Positions 1 to 5,271 of a stretch of 7,978 bases of DNA are shown here, one piece after another. Source of the DNA: an uncultured Collinsella sp. (lineage in GTDB: Bacteria; Actinomycetota; Coriobacteriia; Coriobacteriales; Coriobacteriaceae); the NCBI GenBank assembly GCA_902495085.1, contig CABUWA010000087.1, forward strand, positions 1-7,978, written 5' to 3'. The notes under the pieces were generated by a model that was not told where the DNA came from, searched no databases, and was given only the letters and a program-made list of their open reading frames with translations. The stretch's first letter is position 1. Each line of letters begins with the position of its first letter. The translations under genes and the position numbers were made by a program.

Positions 1-464
1 ACGTTGTAAATGCCGACCTGCTCGGTGGAAAGGGGCGCGAGGTAGCTTTGCCCGATAAAGTACTTCGCAAATGCGTCGTTGGGGGCACCGATGGGAAAGG
101 CCATCTCGTTTTGATGCTTGGTTCTTGCGTCGGCGGCATCGCTATCCGCCCAGACCTCCTTCGCCATGCGAAAGGCCGCCCATGCCTTGGGCCAGCCTGC
201 GTAAAACGCCGCGTGCGTAAGGATTTCCGCTATCTCCGCTCTGGTCACGCCGTTGTTCTTTGCGGACATCAGATGATATTGGAACGAAGAGTCCGTCAGC
301 CCCTGTGCCATCAAGGCAACCACCGTCACCACGCTGCGGTCTCGAAGGGAAAGCCCGTCTTCTCGGCTCCACACCTCGCCGAACAGCACATCGTCATTGA
401 GCTGTGCAAATTTGGGAGCGAACTCCCCCAGGGCATCTCTGCCCGCCGTCTGTTTAATTGTCAT
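1..464 (-). CDS. Carboxymuconolactone decarboxylase/cupin fusion protein, 5' part only
   Basis: The gene starts at ATG 464-462 and stays open to the left edge of the window, giving 154 codons with no stop, so the 3' end is missing. AGGAGG at 479-474 on the minus strand, 9 nt before the ATG, fixes the start. Residues ~15-105 match the carboxymuconolactone decarboxylase (CMD, PF02627) fold: LRDRSVVTVVALMAQG, then QYHLMSAKNNGVTRAEI, then THAAFYAGWPKAWAA. The AhpD-type CxxC pair is absent, as in the gamma-CMD branch. From ~residue 125 the sequence FPIGAPNDAFAKYFIGQSYL followed by LAPLSTEQVGIYN is the usual entry into a C-terminal cupin barrel in CMD-cupin fusions; the metal-binding histidines would lie beyond the edge. 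The exact substrate is unknown; such proteins often accompany aldo/keto reductases and flavodoxins in anaerobes. The gene is divergent from a MerR regulator and has a ~200-nt leader from the predicted promoter. Confidence 0.9.
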   Translation of the reverse strand, partial: MTIKQTAGRDALGEFAPKFAQLNDDVLFGEVWSREDGLSLRDRSVVTVVALMAQGLTDSSFQYHLMSAKNNGVTRAEIAEILTHAAFYAGWPKAWAAFRMAKEVWADSDAADARTKHQNEMAFPIGAPNDAFAKYFIGQSYLAPLSTEQVGIYN

Positions 465-473
465 AATCGATTT

Positions 474-479
474 CCTCCT
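474..479 (-). promoter_or_regulatory. Ribosome binding site of the CMD/cupin gene
   Basis: AGGAGG on the minus strand, 9 nt upstream of ATG 464. It is a full-consensus Shine-Dalgarno and decides the start of a gene whose 3' end is outside the window. Confidence 0.8.
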
Positions 480-528
480 ATCGATGGTTCTGGACACGAA
501 TCTGCCTCCGCGCGGCTAAGTAGCCCGC

Positions 529-660
529 CTAGATTTCCATGCCCATTCGTTGCGCCTGCTCTAAAGCAGAATGCCCCGTGATTTCGCCCACACCGTTCAC
601 GCCGCCGGCGAAAACCGTTCCGGCAAGCGCGCGCCTTTGGCGAAAATCCCTTGCGCTCCC
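529..660 (-). pseudogene. Possible relic: C-terminal tail of a flavodoxin-family protein
   Basis: Reading the minus strand from about 660 to the TAG at 531-529 gives ~43 codons with no credible start. The last ~30 read GTVFAGGVNGVGE then ITGHSALEQAQRMGMEI and stop. The pattern 'G-x-V..GG(V/I)n..GeI.gh.aLeeA..mG.eI-stop' resembles the C-terminal end of flavodoxin/NADPH-dependent FMN reductase family proteins that end in 'EEAYELGK'-like helices; this is from memory of the family, not an alignment. Upstream the frame passes through AT-rich promoter DNA and meets a TAG near 697, so no N-terminal domain exists here. It sits between the predicted MerR-controlled promoter and the CMD/cupin start, as if an upstream operon gene had been deleted. 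Alternative: a chance open frame within the leader. Confidence 0.4.
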
Positions 661-680
661 GATTTGTATTAACGAAAATA

Positions 681-711
681 AACGTAATACCTAAACCTAA
701 CTTTAGGTCAA
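681..711 (-). promoter_or_regulatory. MerR-type promoter/operator driving the CMD/cupin gene
   Basis: ACCTAAA (689-695) and TTTAGGT (702-708) form a perfect 7-bp inverted repeat with a 6-bp spacer. On the minus strand TTGACC (711-706) is a good -35 box. TACGTT (686-681) lies 19 bp downstream of it and is the -10 expected for the long-spacer promoters of MerR regulators; TATTAC (689-684) at 16 bp is an alternative with a better consensus match. The dyad lies inside the -35/-10 spacer, the usual MerR arrangement in which ligand-bound regulator twists the promoter open. The site also lies just upstream of the MerR gene, which would permit autoregulation. Sequence elements are seen directly; binding is inferred. 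Confidence 0.65.
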
Positions 712-742
712 GGAGTAAATTCTAGATTTGTCCGGAGGGACC

Positions 743-1183
743 ATGTACACAATCGGACAGGTGGCGGAGATGTTCGATCTGCCCGTTTCCACGCTGCGCT
801 ATTACGACAAGCAGGGATTGTTCCCGGGGCTGGAGCGGACGTCCGGCATTCGCCGATTCGGCGATACGGAACTCGAGGCGCTTCGGGTCATCGAATGCCT
901 GAAGAAGGCTGGGATGGAGATCAAGGACATCCGGCTGTTCATGGAATGGTGCGCGGAGGGCCCATCGACATATCCCAAGCGCAAGGCCATGTTCGAGGAG
1001 CGAAAGGCCCACATGGAGTCGGAGATCGCGAAGATGAACCGCGCGCTGGACATGTTGAAGTTCAAATGCTGGTACTACGAGCAGGCGATCCAAGATGGCA
1101 ACGAGGATAGAGTGAAGGCGTTGATCCCCGACAATTTGCCTGAAGCGATCAAAGACGTCTACGAAAACGCCCACGTTCGATAG
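743..1183 (+). CDS. MerR family transcriptional regulator
   Basis: A 146-aa regulator. The start is ATG 743, preceded by GGAGG at 734-738, rather than the upstream in-frame TTG at 728; this begins the protein as MYTIGQVAEMFDLPVSTLRYY, the standard MerR N-terminus. Residues 3-22 form the winged-helix HTH, GIRRFG (35-40) is the wing, and the second helical pair follows (LKKAGMEIKDI, 53-63). Residues ~80-118 form the dimerising antiparallel coiled coil (FEERKAHMESEIAKMNRALD). The tail LKFKCWYYEQAI is typical of the small MerR subfamily linked to aldo/keto reductases and CMD proteins in anaerobes. Cysteines are at 52, 70 and 109, without the metal-binding cysteine arrangement of MerR/CueR, so a metal ligand is unlikely; an electrophile or small organic signal is plausible. 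It is divergent from the CMD/cupin gene, with the operator at 689-708 between them. Confidence 0.92.
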   Translation: MYTIGQVAEMFDLPVSTLRYYDKQGLFPGLERTSGIRRFGDTELEALRVIECLKKAGMEIKDIRLFMEWCAEGPSTYPKRKAMFEERKAHMESEIAKMNRALDMLKFKCWYYEQAIQDGNEDRVKALIPDNLPEAIKDVYENAHVR

Positions 1184-1186
1184 TGG

Positions 1187-1385
1187 TGTCTGATACTCAA
1201 GGGGCTTTGGCAAGGAGTCCTTTCCAGACAGGAATGCAAAGAGAAGGCCTCCGAATCGGAAGGCTCGGAGGCCTTCATTCCCGCTACTTTGCCGGTGGCT
1301 TTGCCTTGCGGCGACGACGAACAGTATCAGGCGTTACTCGGCAACACCAGTACGCGAGTTCAGAAGCCAGTTCCTGCTATTCCCA
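1187..1385. repeat. Dispersed ~199-bp repeat, copy A (direct repeat of 3121-3318)
   Basis: By eye, 1187-1385 aligns over its whole length with 3121-3318 in the same orientation, at roughly four-fifths identity with a few 1-nt indels. Best conserved are CTCAAGGGGCTTTGGCAAGG (1196-1215), the hairpin around 1243-1276, CAGTATCAGGCG (1322-1333) and ACGCGAGTTCAGAAGCCAGT (1352-1371). The repeat begins 4 nt after the MerR stop codon. No start-to-stop reading frame is preserved between the copies, and indels and substitutions do not respect codons, so it is best seen as a non-coding intergenic repeat or a decayed element end. No terminal inverted repeats or transposase were found. Confidence 0.75.
1236..1276 (-). 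terminator. Terminator-like hairpin in repeat copy A
   Basis: GAAGGCCTCCGA (1243-1254) pairs perfectly with TCGGAGGCCTTC (1265-1276) around a 10-nt loop. On the minus strand the stem is followed by CTCTTTGC, a weak U-rich tract. It lies ~250 nt past the stop of the minus-strand ATPase and 60 nt past the stop of the plus-strand MerR gene, so it may serve either; the better tract is on the minus strand. The equivalent hairpin in copy B (3178-3205) has a stronger tract. Confidence 0.55.
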
Positions 1386-1524
1386 CTCGGTAACAGGAGC
1401 CACTGGTCAAAAGCTCGTTAATTTCAATGTGAGTTCTCGGCCTGCCGATTCTTCGTGAGGCAAGAGTTCCCATTTGATACTCACGCTACCTACGCACCCG
1501 GAAGCCAAGGAATCCGGCCGCCAC
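1386..1524. other. Intergenic stretch without a recognisable gene
   Basis: The 139 bp between repeat copy A and the ATPase stop codon contain no supported gene. CCAGT-TCCTG at 1367-1376 can pair imperfectly with CAGGAGCCACTGG at 1394-1406, giving a second weak hairpin at the repeat edge. Nothing else is convincing. Together with copy A, the gene-free stretch runs from 1184 to 1524. Confidence 0.5.
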
Positions 1525-2748
1525 TCAAATTAGGCCGCCGTCATCTTTCATAAACGACACCATGTTCAGATGCCTGACGCCATCCCTCTCCTGCAACAGG
1601 GGGTCAAGCGTGAAAAGGTAGCGCGGATATCCGTCCCTGATGTAGCCAAACGGCCTGTACTCACGCTCTTCCACGTCCCTATCGGCGATTGTCATTGAAA
1701 CCTGAATGTAGGCGTAGGCGTTGCGTTTACGCGCGATGAAGTCGCACTCCAGCTTCCCGATGCGGCCTACGGATAGCTTATATCCCCTCGAGCGGAGATA
1801 GATGTACAAGGCGTTTTCCAGCGAGGGCCCGTAGTTCAACCGAACATCGACGTTGCGCGCAAAATAGATACCCGGATCCGCAAGGTAGTACTTCTCCTCG
1901 CCGCGTAACGATTTGCGGGACTTAAGGTCGAATCTCTCGCATCTGTAGAGCACTTTGGCATCGATGAGCATCTGGATATAGGCGGCGATCGTCCGCCGCT
2001 CGACGGCGATACGCTCCGTCTTGGTGAAATAGTCGTGAAGGCTGGTGAGACTCGTCGGCGCACCGTAGTTGTTGATGACATGGGTCATGACACGGTTGAA
2101 CGTATCAATGTTCCGGATCTTGTTGCGAGTCCTGATGTCCTTGTCGACGATCTGCCCAACGACATCCTCGATGTAGCGAGCCTTCGCCTCGGGATCGTCG
2201 TATTCCAGAGACCGGGGAAACCCGCCATACCGCAGATATTCGTCAAACTCGATTCGCGCGTCACCAACCTCCTTGCCCATGAATCTCTTCATGTCGAGAA
2301 ACTCGGAAAAGGATAGGGTGAACATCTCGAACTCCACGTATCGACCCGTGAGCTTGGTCATCAGCTCGCCAGACAGCAGATACGAGTTGGAGCCAGTGAT
2401 GAAGATCGAGAAGCCGCCATCCGAGTTATAGGCGTTCACGACCTCCTCGTAGTCTTGGACGTTTTGCACCTCATCGATGAAGAGGTATTTGAAGTCGTCG
2501 TCAGCCAGAAGCGACTCGATTTTTTCTTCCAGCTGGTCAGGCGTCTTAATTGAGCGGTTGCCGCGCTTGTCGAGGTCGAGGTAGATGATGTCCTTGTCTT
2601 CGACACCACGGTTTCTCAGTTCTTCGGCAATCGTCGCCATGAGGCAAGATTTGCCGCAGCGGCGGATACCCGTGATCACCTTGATCAGATCATCATCGTA
2701 GAACGGTCGAATCTTCTTCAAGTATTGCTCGCGATGATACAGTTTCAT
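1525..2748 (-). CDS. ATP-binding protein, AAA_14 plus DUF4143
   Basis: A 407-aa protein starting at ATG 2748-2746, with AGGAGG 8 nt upstream (2762-2757). The N-terminal AAA_14 ATPase core has Walker A GIRRCGKS (27-34), Walker B YLFIDEVQN (88-96, D92/E93) and a sensor-1-like strand FITGSNS (116-122). These are followed by the family motifs GRYVEFEMFTLSFSEF (135-150) and YLRYGGFP (171-178). The C-terminal DUF4143 region (~200-380) contains ENALYIYLRSRGYKL (311-325) and then CDFIA ... YIQVS (335-351), which resembles the acidic/strand core of a restriction-endonuclease-like fold in which the usual lysine position is replaced by Q-V. Length is normal for the family and all motifs look intact. The family is widespread, often strain-variable, and has no settled function. 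The gene is monocistronic, lower in GC than the right half of the window, and bracketed by the two repeats, which suggests horizontal arrival. Confidence 0.93.
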   Translation of the reverse strand: MKLYHREQYLKKIRPFYDDDLIKVITGIRRCGKSCLMATIAEELRNRGVEDKDIIYLDLDKRGNRSIKTPDQLEEKIESLLADDDFKYLFIDEVQNVQDYEEVVNAYNSDGGFSIFITGSNSYLLSGELMTKLTGRYVEFEMFTLSFSEFLDMKRFMGKEVGDARIEFDEYLRYGGFPRSLEYDDPEAKARYIEDVVGQIVDKDIRTRNKIRNIDTFNRVMTHVINNYGAPTSLTSLHDYFTKTERIAVERRTIAAYIQMLIDAKVLYRCERFDLKSRKSLRGEEKYYLADPGIYFARNVDVRLNYGPSLENALYIYLRSRGYKLSVGRIGKLECDFIARKRNAYAYIQVSMTIADRDVEEREYRPFGYIRDGYPRYLFTLDPLLQERDGVRHLNMVSFMKDDGGLI

Positions 2749-2765
2749 CGAAATCGCCTCCTCTG

Positions 2766-2799
2766 CTCAGTTTATCAGAGAGGATGATAATCCTCAGTT
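2766..2799 (-). promoter_or_regulatory. Paired direct repeats and dyad upstream of the ATPase
   Basis: CTCAGTT occurs at 2766-2772 and again at 2793-2799, spaced 27 bp, enclosing a perfect dyad GAGGAT-gata-ATCCTC (2780-2795). The group lies immediately upstream of the ATPase Shine-Dalgarno, in AT-rich DNA that must also hold the divergent promoters of the ATPase and yjdF. An operator is plausible; I cannot assign a regulator or clear -35/-10 boxes. Confidence 0.35.
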
Positions 2800-2879
2800 A
2801 AGGCAGCTATTTTTTCGATTTTGCAGAAATTGGTTTCTTAAACCTTATTCCAACTCTTCCATGCTCGCTTGATATCGCG

Positions 2880-2983
2880 TCATAGATGAAAACACAGTCC
2901 CCGTCGGGTAGTCGTGGGCGTGCGGGAGTCCGCATCAGTAACCTGCCTCCTTGGTTGTCCCTTCTCTGCATGGTCATCTACAT
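2880..2983 (+). ncRNA. Probable yjdF riboswitch (azaaromatic-sensing RNA)
   Basis: About 100 nt directly upstream of a yjdF (DUF2992) start codon look structured. TAGATGA (2883-2889) pairs perfectly with TCATCTA (2974-2980) to close the region. GTGCGG-gagt-CCGCAT (2920-2935) forms an internal hairpin with one G-U pair. The 5' block GATGAAAACACAG (2885-2897) resembles what I remember as the conserved start of the yjdF RNA motif, but I cannot align it here. The closing helix ends 4 nt before the AAGGAGG Shine-Dalgarno (2985-2991), fitting ligand-dependent control of translation initiation. In the known family, yjdF RNAs bind diverse azaaromatic compounds and normally precede yjdF homologues. 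Position, closing stem and gene identity support the call. Confidence 0.7.
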
Positions 2984-2999
2984 AAAGGAGGAGCCAGCC

Positions 3000-3227
3000 A
3001 TGCAGATCAGCGTGTCGTCCACCCTGACCGTATATCACGACGGCCAATTCTGGGTCGGGCTGGCGAAGCACGTCGAGGACGGCAGATACGGCGCCGCCCG
3101 CATCGTCTTCGGCGCGGAGCCGTCCGATGCTCAAGGGGCTTTGGCAAGGAGTCGTTTAGGCAGACATGCAAAAAGAAAGCCTCCGAACCAGAAGGTTCGG
3201 AGGCTGTTATTCCCGTTATTTCGCTGA
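3000..3227 (+). pseudogene. yjdF: Truncated YjdF (DUF2992) family protein
   Basis: ATG 3000 follows AAGGAGG (2985-2991). Residues 5-44 (SSTLTVYHDGQFWVGL, then ARIVFGAEPSDA) match the N-terminal signature of YjdF/DUF2992: a 'tVffDGQFWVG' strand and an 'FGxEPxD' turn. Family members are usually ~130-160 aa, with a central 'NPKRxQR' stretch and a basic, charged C-terminal helix. Here the frame crosses from codon ~44 into repeat copy B and ends at 75 aa with unrelated sequence (QGALARSRLGRH...), so the middle and C-terminus are missing. The loss is either a deletion ending at the repeat or insertion of the repeat followed by deletion. The N-terminal part is well preserved, implying recent decay. 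YjdF function is unknown; its riboswitch suggests a role in coping with azaaromatic compounds. Confidence 0.78.
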
Positions 3228-3318
3228 TGGCTTTGCTCTATGGCGACGCCGAAACAGTATCAGGCGGTACTCAACGGTATCAAAACGCGAGTTCAGAAGC
3301 CAGTTCCCGTTATTCCCA
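3121..3318. repeat. Dispersed ~198-bp repeat, copy B (direct repeat of 1187-1385)
   Basis: This is the same element as 1187-1385 in direct orientation. The left boundary coincides with the point where yjdF homology stops; the right boundary lies 29 bp from the LysR stop codon. The hairpin is retained with paired changes: the inner stem ATC/GGC of copy A becomes ACC/GGT here, so base-pairing has been kept or improved. That supports selection on the RNA or DNA structure rather than on a protein. Confidence 0.75.
3170..3205 (-). terminator. Rho-independent terminator of the LysR gene, in repeat copy B
   Basis: Read on the minus strand, AGCCTCCGAACC and GGTTCGGAGGCT form a perfect 12-bp stem with a 4-nt loop, followed by TTCTTTTTGC (U-rich, 3177-3168). 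This is a textbook intrinsic terminator, ~140 nt beyond the LysR stop codon at 3348. On the plus strand the stem is followed by GTTATTCCCG, so it is a poor terminator in that direction. Confidence 0.8.
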
Positions 3319-3347
3319 TAGGCATAAGCGCATCTGCTCGCGATTGC

Positions 3348-4247
3348 CTATCGATGCTTTGCCTCGAGCGCGGCAGACACCGCATCGAGGAACTCCCGCA
3401 CATGGTCTGCGGGGTGCGACGAGTGAAGCAGCCCGTAAGACACGAGACAGTCCCAATCGGTAGGGACGGTTTTGAGCATGGGGTGGACGTTGGCCCATAA
3501 CGGCAACGTCGCAAGCGCGAGGTCCTCGTTCGCGCCGCGATTGAACACCTCCGCCCGATATTGCGGGAAGTCTACGAGTGCGATTTGAGGATGATGCAAG
3601 AGTATCTCATCGCGCACGCGGTCGATTTCGGCGTTCCAGCCCCGGCGTATAAGCATAAGACTGTGATTGTGGAGGTCGTCGAATGTGACGATGTCGCGTT
3701 TGGCGAGTTCGCTGTCGACGGGAACGGCGCACCCGAGCGGCTCGCGCGAAAGCTCGAGGCCCAGGCACCCGCGCTCTTTAAGAAAGGCATCGTCGAAAAT
3801 CCCCACCACGATATCCATGTCTTGCCCGAGGTTCGCCAAACCGCGCGCCGCCGAGGGTGTGTTTTCAAACGTGACCACCTGAAGGCTCATGCCAGGGCAA
3901 CGTTCCTTCACCTTCGGCCACAGCTTCGTGAGCGGCGTGCTGGGCGTCATGAGCGACACCCCCACGCGGATGATGCGCTTCTCTCCACGCTCGGCGACGC
4001 GGGCGCGTGCGATTGATTCTTGAGAGTACTGCACGATATGGCGGGCGTCGGCGAGCAGCGACCTGCCTGCTCGCGTAAGCGAAAGCCCCTGATGCGATCG
4101 GTGGAACAGCGTAAGGCCTAGCCGCGACTCCAGCAGGTTCATCTGCTTGATGACAGCCGTGGGCGTGATGAAGGACTCTTGTGCCGCCTTGGAGAAGCTG
4201 CCCGCCTCCGCCACGCGGATGAAAGTGTCAAGCTGTGGGTTGTACAT
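3348..4247 (-). CDS. LysR family transcriptional regulator
   Basis: A 299-aa LysR-type regulator. I place the start at ATG 4247 (MYNPQLDTFIRVAEAGSFSK), with AGGAGG at 4257-4252, rather than at the in-frame GTG 4262, which would put the Shine-Dalgarno inside the gene. The N-terminal winged HTH covers ~residues 3-62, with the recognition region AAQESFITPTAVIKQMNLLE (21-40) and the typical LFHRSHQGLSLTRAG (48-61). A linker helix follows, then the periplasmic-binding-protein-like effector domain (~88-290), beginning RIIRVGVSLMTPSTPL. Length is normal and no damage is seen. It is divergent from the aldo/keto reductase, with a near-palindrome of T-N11-A form between them, so it probably controls the reductase cluster and itself. 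The effector is unknown. Transcription likely ends at the hairpin in repeat copy B. Confidence 0.94.
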   Translation of the reverse strand: MYNPQLDTFIRVAEAGSFSKAAQESFITPTAVIKQMNLLESRLGLTLFHRSHQGLSLTRAGRSLLADARHIVQYSQESIARARVAERGEKRIIRVGVSLMTPSTPLTKLWPKVKERCPGMSLQVVTFENTPSAARGLANLGQDMDIVVGIFDDAFLKERGCLGLELSREPLGCAVPVDSELAKRDIVTFDDLHNHSLMLIRRGWNAEIDRVRDEILLHHPQIALVDFPQYRAEVFNRGANEDLALATLPLWANVHPMLKTVPTDWDCLVSYGLLHSSHPADHVREFLDAVSAALEAKHR

Positions 4248-4276
4248 CGATCCTCCTGTCACGCATTATGTGCCGT

Positions 4277-4295
4277 ATATACCCCATGGTTATAT
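4277..4295. promoter_or_regulatory. Probable LysR operator between divergent genes
   Basis: The 19-bp sequence ATATACCCCATGGTTATAT pairs at 7 of 9 positions around its centre and contains the LysR-type T-N11-A pattern with AT-rich arms. It lies 30 bp upstream of the LysR start and ~80 bp upstream of the aldo/keto reductase, the standard site for LysR recognition. A CATAAT box (minus strand, 4270-4265) could serve as the LysR -10. No convincing -35/-10 pair was identified for the reductase. Confidence 0.5.
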
Positions 4296-4376
4296 CCATC
4301 ATTCCAACGTGAACTTCTCGCACGTCAGCAAACGCCGTAGCCTTGTATTCGAAAAGTCACCATTAAGGAGGAGACC

Positions 4377-5225
4377 ATGGAGTATCTGAAGCTCAACAAC
4401 GACGTAGAGATGCCCATCGAAGGTTTGGGCACTTTCCTCATGACACCGGCCGAGGCCGAAGCAGCCGCAACCGCCGCGCTCGCGGCTGGCTACGAGCACA
4501 TCGACACCGCCAACGCCTACATGAACGAGCGCGCCGTGGGCCGTGCCATCGCCAAGAGCGGCATCGCGCGCGACAAGATCTTCGTCTCCACCAAGCTCTG
4601 GCCGAGCGTCTACGACGCGGGCATGCCGGCGGCGGACGCCACGCTCCAGCGCCTGGGGCTCGACTACGTCGACATGCTCATCCTGCACCAGCCGGTAGGC
4701 GACTACCTGGCCGCGTGGCGCACGATGGAGGAGGCGTACCGTGCGGGCAAGGTGCGCGCCCTCGGCCTCTCCAACTTCCCGCAAGACAAGATCGCCAATG
4801 TTATCGAGGTCGCCGACATCAAGCCGCAGCTCGTGACCGTTGAGTGCCACCCCTACCACGCCCAGCGCGACCTGCGCGCCTACCTCGCGCCGTACGGCAC
4901 GGTGATCGAGGCGTGGTACCCGCTCGGCCACGGCGACAAAGGTCTTCTGGAGGAGCCCGTCTTCGTCGCTCTCGCCGAGAAGTACGGCAAGACCCCGGCC
5001 CAGGTGATCCTGCGCTGGCACGTGCAGATGGGCACCTCCATCATCCCCGGCTCCAAAAACCCCGCCCACATCGCCGACAACGCGAACATCTTCGACTTCT
5101 CCCTCACCGAAGACGAGATGGCCGAGATTGCCAAGCTCGACGGGACCATGACCTACTACACCGCCACTGAGGAAGCACTCGCGGGCTACCTGGCCATACG
5201 CCCCGATTTCGACGCGCAGGAGTAG
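4377..5225 (+). CDS. Aldo/keto reductase
   Basis: A 282-aa NAD(P)H-dependent oxidoreductase of the AKR superfamily, probably cytoplasmic, reducing aldehydes or ketones. ATG 4377 follows AAGGAGG (4364-4370). The catalytic tetrad is visible: D43 and Y48 in GYEHIDTANAYMNE, K73 in VSTKLW, H104 in DMLILHQP. The barrel strands carry the usual GKVRALGLSNF (124-134) and VECHPYH (155-161). The cofactor loop is IIPGSKNPAH (222-231), a known variant of the usual 'IPKS...R' loop. The length is normal and no defect is seen. It is divergent from LysR and first in a same-strand cluster with an exported flavodoxin (46-bp gap) and an EFR1 protein (42-bp gap), suggesting co-transcription and LysR control. The substrate cannot be told from sequence. 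Confidence 0.95.
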   Translation: MEYLKLNNDVEMPIEGLGTFLMTPAEAEAAATAALAAGYEHIDTANAYMNERAVGRAIAKSGIARDKIFVSTKLWPSVYDAGMPAADATLQRLGLDYVDMLILHQPVGDYLAAWRTMEEAYRAGKVRALGLSNFPQDKIANVIEVADIKPQLVTVECHPYHAQRDLRAYLAPYGTVIEAWYPLGHGDKGLLEEPVFVALAEKYGKTPAQVILRWHVQMGTSIIPGSKNPAHIADNANIFDFSLTEDEMAEIAKLDGTMTYYTATEEALAGYLAIRPDFDAQE

Positions 5226-5271
5226 CGCTCAGACGATAACGGGCCAACCAAGCCAACGAAGGAGATGCCCC

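Noticed and set aside
48..581. 177-codon plus-strand open frame
   Set aside because: It is antisense to the CMD/cupin gene, which has clear family motifs and a consensus ribosome binding site; the plus-strand product has no recognisable pattern.
728..742. TTG start for the MerR regulator 15 nt upstream
   Set aside because: The Shine-Dalgarno GGAGG lies between this TTG and ATG 743, and family members begin at the equivalent of MYTIGQVA.
722..1213. 163-codon minus-strand open frame over the MerR gene
   Set aside because: Shadow of the MerR coding frame; no family resemblance and its start lies in repeat copy A.
1187..1385. Repeat copies as insertion-sequence ends
   Set aside because: No terminal inverted repeats, target duplications or transposase fragments could be seen; kept only as dispersed repeats of unknown type.
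2951..3500. Plus-strand frames through yjdF, repeat B and the LysR 3' end (170 and 86 codons)
   Set aside because: They cross unrelated features: yjdF out of frame, repeat, then antisense LysR. A short stretch (QYQAVLNGIKTRVQKPVP) also reads in copy A, but the indels between copies break the frame.
4299..5069. 256-codon minus-strand open frame
   Set aside because: Antisense shadow of the aldo/keto reductase caused by high GC at third positions; Val/Gly/Arg-rich with no motif.
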